Origin: Leptolyngbya sp. Heron Island J
Lineage (GTDB): Bacteria; Cyanobacteriota; Cyanobacteriia; Phormidesmidales; Phormidesmidaceae
Reading direction: 5' to 3'
Assembly: GCF_000482245.1 (NCBI RefSeq)
Contig: NZ_AWNH01000080.1
Coordinates: forward strand, 1 to 64,000
DNA length: 64,000 nt
Each line of letters opens with the position of its first letter. Positions within the stretch are counted from its first letter, which is position 1. A program made the position numbers and the translations under genes. Under the pieces are notes generated by a model. That model did no database searches, was not told the origin of the DNA, and worked only from the letters and a program-made list of their open reading frames with translations. Shown here one piece after another: positions 8,412-18,363 of the stretch.

Positions 8412-10142
8412 ATGGTCCCTACAAAGCTTAAGAAACGCTCCCAAAAACGCTCATCCACTATCACTCCTCGCAAATCTAGAAAACGTTCTCGCTCAGCAGC
8501 GGTCGTCCTGGATCAACCAACAGAACCAGTACTCACACGTAAGGAACAACGGGCCAAGGAACGAGAAGCTGCAAAAGCACGGGCTAAGCTGATCCAGTTT
8601 ACGGTTCTGGCCTTTATCGCCTCTGGGCTGGTGGGGCTTTTATTGGGTCTGATCGTAGAACCCACTCTGGGGGTGGCGGCGACGGCCAGTTTGCTCTGTC
8701 TTAGCCTGTCGTTTAAGTACCAGCGCTACGCTCTCTACGCATTTATTATCTATATTCCATTTTCCGGTACCGTCACTTACATGCTGGGGGGCAATGCTTT
8801 ATTGCAGCTGGCTAAAGATGCCTTCTACATCCCAGCCTTGATTGGCGTGATCCAGATGTGTCGTCGAAAACGTCAGCCAATTTTACTGCCAGAGGCGTTA
8901 AAGGTGCCTTTGGTGCTGGTGCTAGCCATCGTCATCTTAAATCTTTTGCTCATCAACTTACCCCAGCAGCTCCAGGCGGGTGGGGGTGAACAACCTTTCC
9001 TGATGGGTATTTTGGGAATCAAAATTTTATTGGGGTATCTGCCGGTCATTACCTGTATCTACTACCTGATGCGCACCTCAGAAGACCTTTACTTTTTGCT
9101 GCGGATTCAGGCGGTGTTGGTAATTGTGGCCTGTGCCCTGGGCTTTGCCCAATATTTGATGCTCAAAACGGGAGTCTGCGCGGGTACTGAGGGTACGGGA
9201 GCCCAGGGGGTCGATTTGTTTAAAGCATCGCTCCAATCCCGCTGTTTTGTGGGGGGATCGCTGCTGTATAGTCCCTCCCAGGGTCAAATTCGGTTGCCAG
9301 GGACTTTTGTTGCCCCCTGGCAGTGGGGCTGGTTTTTGATTTCTAGTGCCTTTTTTAGCTTTGGTACCGCTTTTAACGATCGCTCACCGTTCTGGCGATT
9401 GGTGGGCATTGTTTCGCTGGTGGTTATCTTTGTGATGGCGGTGGTTTCTGGCCAGCGGATTGCGTTAATGCTTGTACCGATTGTGGTCGGTGGATTAAGT
9501 ATCCTGACAGGACAGGTGGCCAACCTGAAACGCTTTGTCCCCGTTGGTGTTGTTTTAGGGCTGATTCTGGTAGGGCTGACTATCCGTAATCCAGCGCTGC
9601 TGCAGGAGCGTATTGATAGCTTTGAGGCTAGATGGAATGCTTCGCCGCCCCAGGAGTTTGTAGTGCAGCAGTTTACGGAGGTCCTGGATGCTCAGAACGG
9701 CATTCTGGGCAATGGTGTGGCGCGGGCAACTAACGGAGCACGGCTGTTTGGTAGAGTGCGCCTCGTTGAGACTTACCATCCAAAGCTGCTCTATGAGCTG
9801 GGTCCCTTAGGGTTGCTATTTGTGCTGGTCTTATATACCGCACTGACGATCGCTACATTTAAGGCCTATCGAAAAACGAGGGATAAAAACCTGCGGGGAT
9901 ATGCGGCGTCAATGTGGGTGTTTGTGCTGTTTATTAGTTTCTTTCCCTATTACTATCCGCTGGATGTGGACCCGGTCTCTGTTTACTATTGGTTGGCGGC
10001 GGGGATTGCGCTAAAGATTCCTACCCTGGATAAACAGGAGCGGGAACTGGCGAATCCGAAGAAGAAAAGGCAAAAACGGTTGCGATCGCGTCAACAATCC
10101 ACCCTAGAACCCACATCCCCAGAACAACCGCAGTCTGCTTAA
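8412..10142 (+). CDS. hpsL: hormogonium polysaccharide protein HpsL (O-antigen ligase-like)
   Basis: A 576-residue protein with a very basic N-terminus of about 60 residues and 10-12 hydrophobic segments. It resembles the HpsL family in the segments ALYAFIIYIPFSGTVTYMLG, GGSLLYSPSQGQIRLPGTF and APWQWGWFLISSAFF. HpsL proteins look like Wzy/WaaL polymerases or ligases and belong to a gene set kept in motile filamentous cyanobacteria, where it is needed for secreted motility polysaccharide. The gene starts a same-strand series with hpsN, hpsO and hpsP. The C-terminal 45 residues are again strongly basic. Symbol assigned from memory of the family and gene order, not a search. Confidence 0.8.
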   Translation: MVPTKLKKRSQKRSSTITPRKSRKRSRSAAVVLDQPTEPVLTRKEQRAKEREAAKARAKLIQFTVLAFIASGLVGLLLGLIVEPTLGVAATASLLCLSLSFKYQRYALYAFIIYIPFSGTVTYMLGGNALLQLAKDAFYIPALIGVIQMCRRKRQPILLPEALKVPLVLVLAIVILNLLLINLPQQLQAGGGEQPFLMGILGIKILLGYLPVITCIYYLMRTSEDLYFLLRIQAVLVIVACALGFAQYLMLKTGVCAGTEGTGAQGVDLFKASLQSRCFVGGSLLYSPSQGQIRLPGTFVAPWQWGWFLISSAFFSFGTAFNDRSPFWRLVGIVSLVVIFVMAVVSGQRIALMLVPIVVGGLSILTGQVANLKRFVPVGVVLGLILVGLTIRNPALLQERIDSFEARWNASPPQEFVVQQFTEVLDAQNGILGNGVARATNGARLFGRVRLVETYHPKLLYELGPLGLLFVLVLYTALTIATFKAYRKTRDKNLRGYAASMWVFVLFISFFPYYYPLDVDPVSVYYWLAAGIALKIPTLDKQERELANPKKKRQKRLRSRQQSTLEPTSPEQPQSA

Positions 10143-10239
10143 GCTATCCATAATCAGCTGCAGATAGGGTCTGAAGGGTACAGCCAGGAGACGCTTGTCA
10201 ACACACTATCTACTATGCCAATTACTACTTTTATTTCCT

Positions 10240-11262
10240 ATGACTAACGTTTCAGAACCATTTATATCGGTTGTGATCCCCACCTATGGCCGAGAAGCCG
10301 TGCTCTGTAGCACCGTTAAAAATGTTCTAGAACAAACCTATCCAGCCTTTGAAGTGATCATTGTTGATCAAACTCAGCGCCATGAACCCGCCACCACAGA
10401 GTTTCTCAACAGCGTCACCACCCATACCCAAGTCACCCTGTATACCGTAGACTGGGCCAGCCTACCCGCCGCCCGTAACTATGCAGTTGAACGCTCCCAT
10501 GGAGACATCATTCTATTTTTGGACGATGATGTGGAACTGCCCCCAGGATTCCTGGCTGCCCACGCGCAAAATTATCAAACCCGTCCAGACATTGGGGCCG
10601 TCGCCGGACGCGTCTTTGACCGGATGAAGCTAGCCGAGACCAAGTCCGCCAAACGAATCGAAACCCTGCCACCAGAAGCGATGGACCCCGGCATTGCCTG
10701 GTACCATATCGACCTGGTGCATACGGTCAAACCCCAGCAGGTACTCACCGCCCGAGGCTGCAACATGTCCTTCCGGCGGGATGTGTTTGCCCACCACGAT
10801 CTCCGATTTGATGAACGCTTTCAGGGCAGCGCTGTTCGCGAAGAATCAGATTTTTGTCTCCGCTTTCGCCGCACGGGGTTAAAAATTTGGTATGACCCAG
10901 AGGCTAATTTAATCCACCTGGGTGAAGAAACCGGTGGCTGCCACGATATTAGTACCCGGTCCCTTAAATATCAGCTGACGTTTTATCACAACCATTTTTT
11001 AATGGCGCTAAAGAACCTCACTCCCTGGCAGCTACTCAGACTCTCAGGACGTTTATTTGACTGTCACGTCCTGGGCAATCCCCCCTGCAACAAAAGCGGG
11101 TCTCCCATCAAAATTGTCAGTCGGTTTGGATTTTACACCCTAGGCTTTTTACAAGCCTGCTGGACTCTGATCACCACCTTTACCAGCAAAGGCAGACGCT
11201 TTAGCTTACCGAGCCAAGCCATGCCTGCTGCCATGACCAAGCCAGAAACTGTTGCCAACTAA
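10240..11262 (+). CDS. hpsN: family-2 glycosyltransferase, HpsN type
   Basis: A GT-A fold glycosyltransferase of 340 residues from ATG 10240. The nucleotide-binding start is PFISVVIPTYGRE, the metal-binding DXD motif is FLDDDVELP (about residue 95), and an acidic segment EESDFCLRFR follows the acceptor region. It probably transfers a sugar to a lipid-linked intermediate at the inner face of the membrane. A TTG at 10195 with AGGAG five bases upstream would add 15 residues; GT2 proteins usually start just before the first strand, so I prefer 10240, though the TTG start is not excluded. It lies about 100 bases after hpsL and 41 before hpsO. Confidence 0.8.
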   Translation: MTNVSEPFISVVIPTYGREAVLCSTVKNVLEQTYPAFEVIIVDQTQRHEPATTEFLNSVTTHTQVTLYTVDWASLPAARNYAVERSHGDIILFLDDDVELPPGFLAAHAQNYQTRPDIGAVAGRVFDRMKLAETKSAKRIETLPPEAMDPGIAWYHIDLVHTVKPQQVLTARGCNMSFRRDVFAHHDLRFDERFQGSAVREESDFCLRFRRTGLKIWYDPEANLIHLGEETGGCHDISTRSLKYQLTFYHNHFLMALKNLTPWQLLRLSGRLFDCHVLGNPPCNKSGSPIKIVSRFGFYTLGFLQACWTLITTFTSKGRRFSLPSQAMPAAMTKPETVAN

Positions 11263-11303
11263 CCACCTGTGAGCCTGCACTACTCTCATTCCCTAATTAA
11301 TCC

Positions 11304-12470
11304 ATGAAAGTTTTAGTTGCCAGCCACAGCTATATTGTTGATCTTAACTGCGAGAAGCTGCGCACCCTGGCCCACATGGGGCACGACGTCACCGTAGTGG
11401 TACCAAAGCGATGGAATCCAGGGGGAGTGCAAAACCGCATTGTTGAACCTCAGCCCCGTCAAGAAGACTCTTTTCGAGTAGTGCCCATCGCCAACTTGAG
11501 CCAGAACAATCAAGGGTTGCTCAGTTTTGGTTGGGGCCTTATAGAACTACTGAAGACATTTAAACCCGATATTATTCAGGTGGAACAGGGCTCAAAATCC
11601 TTGGGCTATGCCGAGTTAATCACGTTAAATCGACTATTGGGCAACAAAGCAAAAAATCTCTTTTTTACCTGGTGGAATTTACCCTATGAGGTGAAATTTC
11701 CACTCTCTTGGTTGGAAGCCTACAACCTACGCCATACAGATGGCCTGGTGGTGGGCAACCAGGACGGGGCCAATATTTTAAAAGACCATGGCTACCAGGG
11801 GCCGGTGCGCGTAATGCCGCAGTTAGGCGTAGACGAGACTCTGTTTTGCCCCAAGGAACAACCTCAGCTACGTCAGCAGTTGGACATTTCTGACGATAGG
11901 TTTGTTGTGGGATTTGTCGGGCGGTTTGTCCCAGAAAAGGGATTAGTGACACTGCTCAAAGCCCTGGCAACGCTGACCAATTTGCCCTGGACCCTGGTGT
12001 TATTGGGGCGTGGCCCCTTAAAGCAAGACCTCCAGAACCAGGCTCAAACCCTGGGAATTGCCCAGCGGATTCGCTGGATCGAGAGCGTGCCCCATGATGC
12101 TGTGCCTGACTACATCAATCTCATGGACAGTCTGGTGCTACCCTCTGAAACCACCTACGAGTTTAAAACCCTGACGTCTGTCGGGTGGAAAGAACAGTTT
12201 GGCCATGTATTAATTGAAGCCATGGCCTGCCAGGTTCCGGTGATTGGCTCCGATTCTGGTGAGATTCCCTACGTGATTGATGACAGTGGCTTAGTTTTTC
12301 CAGAAGGCGATCACCAGGCCCTGGCCGATCGATTAAGCCAACTAATCCAACAGCCCGATATCCATCAGACACTTGCCAAAAAAGGCTATGCCAGAGCCCT
12401 ACAGCGTTACACAAACAAAGCCCTAGCAACGGAACTTTTAGCGTTTTACCAGGAGTTATTAGCCGCTTAG
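11304..12470 (+). CDS. hpsO: family-4 glycosyltransferase, HpsO type
   Basis: A 388-residue GT-B glycosyltransferase. The N-terminal domain begins MKVLVASHSYIVDLNCEKLR. The C-terminal donor domain has VGFVGRFVPEKG, and the EX7E motif region HVLIEAMACQVPVIGSDSGE carries the retaining-enzyme glutamates. HpsO proteins of motile filamentous cyanobacteria have this start and length. It likely extends the hormogonium polysaccharide chain. The gene begins 41 bases after hpsN, so it is probably in the same transcript. Confidence 0.8.
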   Translation: MKVLVASHSYIVDLNCEKLRTLAHMGHDVTVVVPKRWNPGGVQNRIVEPQPRQEDSFRVVPIANLSQNNQGLLSFGWGLIELLKTFKPDIIQVEQGSKSLGYAELITLNRLLGNKAKNLFFTWWNLPYEVKFPLSWLEAYNLRHTDGLVVGNQDGANILKDHGYQGPVRVMPQLGVDETLFCPKEQPQLRQQLDISDDRFVVGFVGRFVPEKGLVTLLKALATLTNLPWTLVLLGRGPLKQDLQNQAQTLGIAQRIRWIESVPHDAVPDYINLMDSLVLPSETTYEFKTLTSVGWKEQFGHVLIEAMACQVPVIGSDSGEIPYVIDDSGLVFPEGDHQALADRLSQLIQQPDIHQTLAKKGYARALQRYTNKALATELLAFYQELLAA

Positions 12471-12718
12471 GCTCGCGCCCTAAAATCATGCCCCCGTTAC
12501 CCCATCCAACCATCTACAGCCTCAACCTGGGACTTGATCTCTGGGCAATTTGGGCAATCCCCTAGACCTCAACCTGCGTACGCATACAAGCACCTCATCG
12601 CGGCACCAACCTCCAAGTTGACAGTTCAAGAAGCTTCATAAGCTATCACTCGCATGTTTTTTTTGATGTTCCGATAAAATCTAGGTTGAGCTGGTTAAAT
12701 CCTTAGCTCACCAGTAGA

Positions 12719-13666
12719 ATGCATCGGTTTCAGCCAGTGAGCATATCATCAACACGGGTCAGTAAGGCATTAATAACTCGGTTACCAGTACTGGCAGGCA
12801 TCACTGTTATGGTGGCGGCCTGTGGTGGTAATGCCGCTAGCGACGATAGTTCATCCCCTGCCACCCCTGTTTCCCTGCGTCAGTCAGATATGCTCGTGCT
12901 GGAAGTGCAGCCGATTCAAGTCTGTGATGATACTGGCTTTATTTGCGCCCAGGTTGAGTTTTTTGAAGCCATTACCGACAAAATTTGGAGCCAGGCCAAT
13001 ATTGATGTCGAGTTCTTACCCCTTAATCAGCTCAACGACAGCACCTACTTGACCACCGATGAGGATGAATTTTTAGATTTATCGTTTTCTGGAAATCCAG
13101 GTGATTTTGGCCGTCATCCTGACTCTACAGAAGATAGCGGTCCGATTAACCTTTGGTTTGTGGATGTGATTGAGACGACCACAGGCCTCATACAGTATGG
13201 CAACGCCTGGATTGGCTTAAACGGGATATTGATCAGCGATGACATTTTAGATTTCAACAACGGCCTTGGTCGAATCGATGTGATTGCCCATGAATTGGGG
13301 CATAATCTGGGTTTGCGCCATTCCACCTTCGGAGCCGGGCCTGCCGAAAATTTGATGAGTAGCGGTCTTGATCGCACCGTACCCGAATCAATTGACGATA
13401 TTTTTCCAGATGGTGACGGCTTATCAACCCTGACATCTGAGCAAATTGAGGTCGCTCGCACTAGCCGCTTCTTAACGGATGCCGAGGCAGATGAGAGCTT
13501 ACCTGCGATCGCCGCCGCAGATGCAATCCCCCAGGAGGCACCCCCGATCCTGCTGGCCTCTACATCCCCCACCCCCATCGCCGTACCCGATGCTTCCCCG
13601 TCACTATTAACCTGGCTATTAGTTTTACCCCTGGGCCAGAAGGTTTATAGTCGAATCAATCGTTAG
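12719..13666 (+). CDS. metzincin-type lipoprotein metalloprotease
   Basis: A 315-residue protein with a lipoprotein signal: basic N-terminus, hydrophobic stretch and lipobox VAAC with Cys35. The zinc motif HELGHNLGLRH occurs at 191-201 (His191, Glu192, His195, His201), and NLMSSG with Met213 fits a Met-turn, so the catalytic site appears complete. The C-terminus ends with VPDASPSLLTWLLVLPLG and a basic tail, weakly like a PEP-CTERM sorting signal; this is doubtful. It sits between hpsO and hpsP on the same strand, 248 bases after hpsO and 14 before hpsP. I infer that it trims or remodels a surface or sheath protein linked to polysaccharide secretion. Confidence 0.8.
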   Translation: MHRFQPVSISSTRVSKALITRLPVLAGITVMVAACGGNAASDDSSSPATPVSLRQSDMLVLEVQPIQVCDDTGFICAQVEFFEAITDKIWSQANIDVEFLPLNQLNDSTYLTTDEDEFLDLSFSGNPGDFGRHPDSTEDSGPINLWFVDVIETTTGLIQYGNAWIGLNGILISDDILDFNNGLGRIDVIAHELGHNLGLRHSTFGAGPAENLMSSGLDRTVPESIDDIFPDGDGLSTLTSEQIEVARTSRFLTDAEADESLPAIAAADAIPQEAPPILLASTSPTPIAVPDASPSLLTWLLVLPLGQKVYSRINR

Positions 13667-13680
13667 TTGGCGCGGTGCCC

Positions 13681-14874
13681 ATGGCTAAGGCCTTAAATAT
13701 TTTGCAAATTGTGCCATCCATCTCCTTGGTGTATGGCGGACCTAGTCAGATGGTCCGTGGCTTGAGCCAGGCCTTAGCGCGTCAGGGTGCCAACGTCACC
13801 GTACTGACCACAGACGCCAACGGGGATGAAGGGCAGGCTCCATTAGATGTGCCACTAAATCAGCCTGTGGAGACAGACGGCTATCGAACGGTTTACTTTC
13901 GCTGCTCTCCGTTTCGACGCTACAAGTTTTCACTCCAGCTGTTGCAGTGGCTAAATCGCTATGGTGCCGACTACGACATTGCCCATATTCACGCATTATT
14001 TTCGCCAGTGAGTAGTGCGGCGGCAACGGTAGCTCGTTGGCAGCAGCTTCCCTATATTTTGCGCCCCCTGGGTACCCTAGACCCGGCGGATTTAGCTAAG
14101 AAAAAACAGTTTAAGCAGCTCTATGCCGCCCTGTTGGAGCGGCCTAATATTCAGGGTGCAGCGGCACTACATTTTACCAGTGAGCAAGAGGCCAGGGTAT
14201 CAGAGCGGTTTGGCGTCAAAACTCAGGATATGGTGCTGCCTTTAGGAGTGACGCTACCAGAGATTACCTGCAATGATGCCGAGGCGCAGCAGCTAATTCG
14301 ACAGCGTTATGGCATTCCGGCTGACGTGCCAATTGTGTTGTTTATGTCGCGGCTCGACCCTAAAAAAGGGCTGGATTTACTGCTACCGGCACTGGAATCC
14401 CTGCGACAGTCGAACCATTCGTTTCACTTGATTCTGAGTGGCGGTAATCCCCAGGACCAGGCCTATGTTGAGGCCATTGGTCAGCAGATCAAGGATTCTG
14501 TGCTCGCAGATTGCACCACGATAACGGGATTTGTCTCCGGCGAACTCAAGCTGCAAATTTTGCAGGCGGCGGATTTGTTTGTGCTGCCGTCTTACTATGA
14601 AAACTTTGGTATCGCTGTGGCTGAAGCGATGATGGCGGGTAAACCTGTGGTGATTTCAGACCAGGTCCATATCTGGCAGGATATTCAGGGGAGTCAGAGT
14701 GGATGGGTAACGGGGTGTGAGCAGAGAAAACTGACCCAGGCCTTGGCTGAGGCGCTGGCGGATGATGCGGAACGACGGCAGCGGGGGGAGAATGGCCGAG
14801 GTTTTGCTAAGGAGAATTATGGGTGGGATGCGATCGCATCCCGCATGATTGAACACTATCGTCGGCTTTTGTAG
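13681..14874 (+). CDS. hpsP: family-4 glycosyltransferase, HpsP type
   Basis: A 397-residue GT-B enzyme. The start MAKALNILQIVPSISLVYGG and the motif LYGGPSQ-like VYGGPSQMVRGL are typical of HpsP/WcaI-like GT4 proteins. LFMSRLDPKKGLDLLLPAL opens the donor domain, and FGIAVAEAMMAGKPVVIS holds the EX7E glutamates. A GTG at 13675 would add two residues; the ATG at 13681 is more usual. It closes the hps series and lies 14 bases after the metalloprotease, suggesting co-transcription. Confidence 0.8.
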   Translation: MAKALNILQIVPSISLVYGGPSQMVRGLSQALARQGANVTVLTTDANGDEGQAPLDVPLNQPVETDGYRTVYFRCSPFRRYKFSLQLLQWLNRYGADYDIAHIHALFSPVSSAAATVARWQQLPYILRPLGTLDPADLAKKKQFKQLYAALLERPNIQGAAALHFTSEQEARVSERFGVKTQDMVLPLGVTLPEITCNDAEAQQLIRQRYGIPADVPIVLFMSRLDPKKGLDLLLPALESLRQSNHSFHLILSGGNPQDQAYVEAIGQQIKDSVLADCTTITGFVSGELKLQILQAADLFVLPSYYENFGIAVAEAMMAGKPVVISDQVHIWQDIQGSQSGWVTGCEQRKLTQALAEALADDAERRQRGENGRGFAKENYGWDAIASRMIEHYRRLL

Positions 14875-14957
14875 CTTAAGTAAATCCAATGAGAGATTCC
14901 ACCTCCATGGTTTCCCTTTAAACTAGGTCTTTGTGTCCTTTGCTACTCGACGATTTC

Positions 14958-15641
14958 ATGACGGAGCAAATTGGTCTGTTTGGTGATCAGCCAGCCGCAA
15001 CCTTAACCCCCGAAACCTGGGAGCAAATACCCACCAGCGCCAGCATTCCAATTCCTGCTGGTACCTACCAGGATCTAGACCAGCTAGCCCAGCATTGCAA
15101 TCAGTGTCAGCGCTGTGGTTTAGCCAGTGGTCGGATCAATGTAGTTATTAGCCGTGGCAACCCCAATGCTGCCATCATGATTATTGGTGAAGGTCCAGGC
15201 CAGCAAGAGGACGAGCAGGGATTGCCCTTTGTCGGTAAGTCCGGTCAGCTACTAGACAAAATTTTGGCCTCGGTGCGGTTAGATACCAAAAACGATGTTT
15301 ACATTTGCAACGTCGTGAAATGTCGGCCACCTAATAACCGCACACCTACGGCCAAGGAAGCCGCCGCCTGCGTGCCCTATTTAAAAGAACAGGTACGACT
15401 GGTAGACCCCAAAATTATTTTGCTAACAGGCGGAACAGCTCTCAAAGGACTGCTGGGTGAAACCAGAGGCATTACTAAAGTCCGAGGTCAGTGGATGGAA
15501 TGGGAAGGCCGCCATTGCATGCCAATTTTCCACCCAGCCTATTTACTTCGCAATCCATCGCGTGAAAAGGGTAAGCCTAAATGGCTGATGTGGCAGGACA
15601 TTCAGGCCATCCGTAAAAAGCTAGATGAATCGGTGGAATAA
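14958..15641 (+). CDS. type-4 (iron-sulfur) uracil-DNA glycosylase
   Basis: From ATG 14958 the protein has 227 residues. HCNQCQRCGL near residue 47 supplies the first cysteines of the 4Fe-4S cluster, and later cysteines lie in VYICNVVKCRPP and AACVPYL. GEGPGQQEDEQGLPFVG is the family's uracil-binding motif A, and FHPAYLLRNP is motif 3 with the active-site His. The enzyme removes uracil from DNA as the first step of base excision repair. An in-frame TTG at 14931 would add nine residues without family support. The gene is followed by a 44-bp perfect palindrome. Confidence 0.9.
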   Translation: MTEQIGLFGDQPAATLTPETWEQIPTSASIPIPAGTYQDLDQLAQHCNQCQRCGLASGRINVVISRGNPNAAIMIIGEGPGQQEDEQGLPFVGKSGQLLDKILASVRLDTKNDVYICNVVKCRPPNNRTPTAKEAAACVPYLKEQVRLVDPKIILLTGGTALKGLLGETRGITKVRGQWMEWEGRHCMPIFHPAYLLRNPSREKGKPKWLMWQDIQAIRKKLDESVE

Positions 15642-15647
15642 ATTTTC

Positions 15648-15691
15648 CCCGGCTTGTAGGGGCGTTCCATGGAACGCCCCTACAAGCCGGG
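15648..15691. repeat. 44-bp perfect palindrome between convergent genes
   Basis: The half-site is CCCGGCTTGTAGGGGCGTTC, followed by CA and its exact mirror, centred on CCATGG at 15667-15672. It lies seven bases after the uracil-DNA glycosylase gene and 11 bases before the 3' end of the leftward gene at 15703. It could terminate both transcripts. A related palindrome with a compensated base change lies at 38872-38901. Confidence 0.9.
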
Positions 15692-15702
15692 CCCACAATC
15701 GG

Positions 15703-16362
15703 CTACTCAGGAAAAATGGCCTCGGCACGACAATCTCTCAACCATTGCTGGACTGCTTGACCGACGCTGCCCTGACTGCTGTCGCGGGGTGGAATTTGGG
15801 CGTCATCACCCGCTGCAATGGCAGAAAACATAAATACCATGCGCCAGCCCATATCATCAGGTGCCAGAAACAGCCAATGGAAATGGTTAATAGCGGTGGC
15901 TTCTAAACCTGAATATTGTCGTTCTAACGTGGTGAAAAAGAGCTGTCGCAGCTGCTCGCTGCTGTCAGGCAGTGTTGTATACACCCGATCTCTAATCTCC
16001 AGAGGCACCTGATCTGGCTGGCTGGCTGCAATGACATAGGCTGGCCGATAAGCGGTAGGAATGTCGGCAACGCTGCTTTGCAAAATGCGGTTTGTGTAGC
16101 TGGGAATATCTCGGATTAGCAGTTTAGAGAGACTATCTAAGTCGGTAGGGCAGCTGGTCTGGGGGCGAATAAACGTGGTTTCGGTTTGTTCCTGTTCTGG
16201 GGATGTGGGCGTTTTGGGGGCTGCGGTAGAAGCAGACGGGGTGGGGGTTGGTAGTTCTGGTAACTGAGCCAGACTAGGAGAACTGCCCAGGACAATGCTC
16301 AATAGACTCAGCACACCGCTCACCAGTTTTTGGGAACTCAAGTTTGGAGTAAAAAAAGCCAT
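15703..16362 (-). CDS. secreted protein of unknown function
   Basis: From the ATG at 16362 the product has 219 residues with a signal peptide (LVSGVLSLLSIVLGSSPSLA, cleavage after AQ-type site). A Pro/Thr/Ser-rich linker and a globular domain of about 150 residues follow. The domain has DLDSLSKLLIRDIPSYTNRI, a segment AYVIAASQPDQVPL, and near the end LAPDDMGWRMVFMFSA. I do not know the family name, though the layout is common in cyanobacteria. Longer starts at 16476 or 16416 would overlap pyrF and lack a signal peptide, so 16362 is preferred. It is 28 bases after pyrF and probably shares its transcript. Confidence 0.75.
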   Translation of the reverse strand: MAFFTPNLSSQKLVSGVLSLLSIVLGSSPSLAQLPELPTPTPSASTAAPKTPTSPEQEQTETTFIRPQTSCPTDLDSLSKLLIRDIPSYTNRILQSSVADIPTAYRPAYVIAASQPDQVPLEIRDRVYTTLPDSSEQLRQLFFTTLERQYSGLEATAINHFHWLFLAPDDMGWRMVFMFSAIAAGDDAQIPPRDSSQGSVGQAVQQWLRDCRAEAIFPE

Positions 16363-16390
16363 TCCTAAAGCAGTTGCGATCGCCAAAACA

Positions 16391-17125
16391 TCACTTTCTA
16401 CTCCCCGCAATTTCATCACAAATCTGCCGAAATGAGATCGCCGGATCGGCCGCCTGAGTAATCGGTCGACCAACAACCAAATAGCTAGCCCCAGCTGCGA
16501 TCGCTTGAGCGGGAGTCATCGCTCGCTGCTGATCGCCTTTAGCCACGCCAGTCGGCCTCACCCCAGGGCACACCAGCAAAAACTGATCGCCGCAGACCCG
16601 ACGCAGGTCTGCAGCCTCTTGGGGCGAGCAGACAATCCCACTCAGACTGCTTTCCTGGGCCAATAGTGCCATTTGTAAGGCATAGTCCGTTAGCTCCAGG
16701 GATACTTTCAGTTCCATCGCCAGGGTCCGAGGGTTAATGCTGGTCAGCAAGGTAACGGCAATTAGATTGGGCGGCGGACAGCCGGTCTCAGCTGCCCCCT
16801 CCAGAGCGGCCGCCTGGGCCGCTTGCAAAGCTACTTTACCCGCCGGGGCATGAACGGTGACTAAATCGACGCCATAGCGACCGGCAGCACGACAGGCTCC
16901 GGCCATGGTGTTGGGGATATCGTGGAATTTGAGGTCGAGAAAGATCCGCTTTTGGCGCTGTTTGAGTTGCTCCAAAATGGCGGGGCCAGCACTGACAAAT
17001 AGTTCTAGACCGACTTTCCAAAAGGTGACGTCGGGCAACCGGTCGAGGAGTGCGATCGCATCCTCCATACTAGGTACATCCAACGGCACAATAATCCGAT
17101 CCGCAACTGAATTTGTCGCCATCAT
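16391..17125 (-). CDS. pyrF: orotidine-5'-phosphate decarboxylase
   Basis: A 244-residue TIM-barrel enzyme that makes UMP from OMP in the last step of pyrimidine synthesis. The catalytic Lys-Asp array is in [13 protein letters not shown], the start has IIVPLDVPS, and VCPGVRPTG and YLVVGRPIT supply phosphate-binding loops. The start overlaps the tyrS stop by four bases (ATGA), indicating translational coupling. Two adjacent ATG codons are present; the first is given. Confidence 0.95.
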   Translation of the reverse strand: MMATNSVADRIIVPLDVPSMEDAIALLDRLPDVTFWKVGLELFVSAGPAILEQLKQRQKRIFLDLKFHDIPNTMAGACRAAGRYGVDLVTVHAPAGKVALQAAQAAALEGAAETGCPPPNLIAVTLLTSINPRTLAMELKVSLELTDYALQMALLAQESSLSGIVCSPQEAADLRRVCGDQFLLVCPGVRPTGVAKGDQQRAMTPAQAIAAGASYLVVGRPITQAADPAISFRQICDEIAGSRK

Positions 17126-18363
17126 GGCACCAGCCTCACAAATTTTTTCTTGCCCACCTGCAAAACTTTACCCGCCAACTCGTCAGGGCCGCCAAACTCC
17201 AGGTTAGGGTCGCTCACTTTTTCCCCATCTAGTTTGACCGCACCTCCCTTAATCTGACGCCGGGCATCGCTGCTGCTGCTACACAGCGGTGTAGCCCCCA
17301 GCAAATAGAAAACCTTGGCTGGAAAATTGACCGCTGTCAGGGAAAACTCGGGCACCGCTTCGGCTTTGCCCGCTCCACCCTGCACCAGGTTAATGGCATC
17401 TTTCTGGGCCTGCTGAGCCGCTGCCTCGCCATGAAATTGAGCCGTAATATCCAGAGCCAGCTGTTTTTGAGCTTCCCGAGGATTGTCTGGCAGATGATCC
17501 AACGGTCGTTTTGTCAGCAGCTCAAAATACTCCGCAATCAATGCATCTGGTACTTTCTCTAGCTTGGAATACATTGACAGTGGATCTTCCTGCAGCCCGA
17601 CATAGTTGCCTAGGGATTTAGACATTTTTTGACTACCGTCGGTCCCTAACAACAGCGGCATCAACAGCCCAAACTGGGGTCTGTGGCCAAAATGACGCAG
17701 CATGTCTCGACCGACAGCAATATTAAACTTTTGGTCAGTTCCCCCTAGCTCCACATCCGCCTGCAGTGCTACCGAGTCATACCCTTGGAGCAGCGGATAT
17801 AGAAATTCATGCAGATAAACCGGATTTCCCTGTTCATAGCGCTTGGCAAACCCTTCTTTAGCCAGCATTTGGCCAACGGTCATGGTACCCAGCAGGTTGA
17901 TGATTTTGCTGAGATCCAGCTCTGAAAGCCACTCTGAGTTATATCGAATTTCTAAGCGACCGGGGGTATCAAAGTCCAAAATGGGCCGCACCTGTTCGAT
18001 ATAGGTTTCAGCATTCGCTTTGACCTCAGCCTCCGTCAGCTGTTTGCGCACCTCCGATTTGCCCGTGGGGTCGCCAATCCGAGCGGTAAAGTCGCCAATT
18101 AACAAAATAGCTGTATGACCAGAATCCTGGAATGCCCGCAGCTTTCTCACCGGAATACTATGGCCCACATGGATTTCTGCCCCCGTTGGGTCAATGCCTA
18201 ATTTAACGCGTAGGGGACGATCGGTCTGCTGGAGTCTGGCCAGTAGACTTTCGTCGGGGTCGTTCGACTCAGGCTGATGGGGAAAAACTTCACTGACGCC
18301 ACGATAAATACTTTGAAATTCGTCAGGGACAGCAGGCATTACAAAATTAGTGGCCTCGGTCAT
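17122..18363 (-). CDS. tyrS: tyrosyl-tRNA synthetase
   Basis: A 413-residue class I aminoacyl-tRNA synthetase. The HIGH motif appears as HVGH (65-68), KMSKS is exact at 246-250, and LGGTDQKFN lies between them. The C-terminal part (about 350-413) is an S4-like RNA-binding domain. The length and motif spacing fit the TyrZ-like branch. It charges tRNA-Tyr in the cytoplasm. It is the first gene of tyrS-pyrF-15703. Confidence 0.95.
   Translation of the reverse strand: MTEATNFVMPAVPDEFQSIYRGVSEVFPHQPESNDPDESLLARLQQTDRPLRVKLGIDPTGAEIHVGHSIPVRKLRAFQDSGHTAILLIGDFTARIGDPTGKSEVRKQLTEAEVKANAETYIEQVRPILDFDTPGRLEIRYNSEWLSELDLSKIINLLGTMTVGQMLAKEGFAKRYEQGNPVYLHEFLYPLLQGYDSVALQADVELGGTDQKFNIAVGRDMLRHFGHRPQFGLLMPLLLGTDGSQKMSKSLGNYVGLQEDPLSMYSKLEKVPDALIAEYFELLTKRPLDHLPDNPREAQKQLALDITAQFHGEAAAQQAQKDAINLVQGGAGKAEAVPEFSLTAVNFPAKVFYLLGATPLCSSSSDARRQIKGGAVKLDGEKVSDPNLEFGGPDELAGKVLQVGKKKFVRLVP

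Noticed and set aside
10195-10239. TTG start for hpsN with AGGAG upstream
   Set aside because: It adds 15 residues before the usual family start; kept as an alternative only.
12651-12664. T-run near 12660 as a terminator of the hpsO transcript
   Set aside because: No stable GC stem precedes it, so it was not called.
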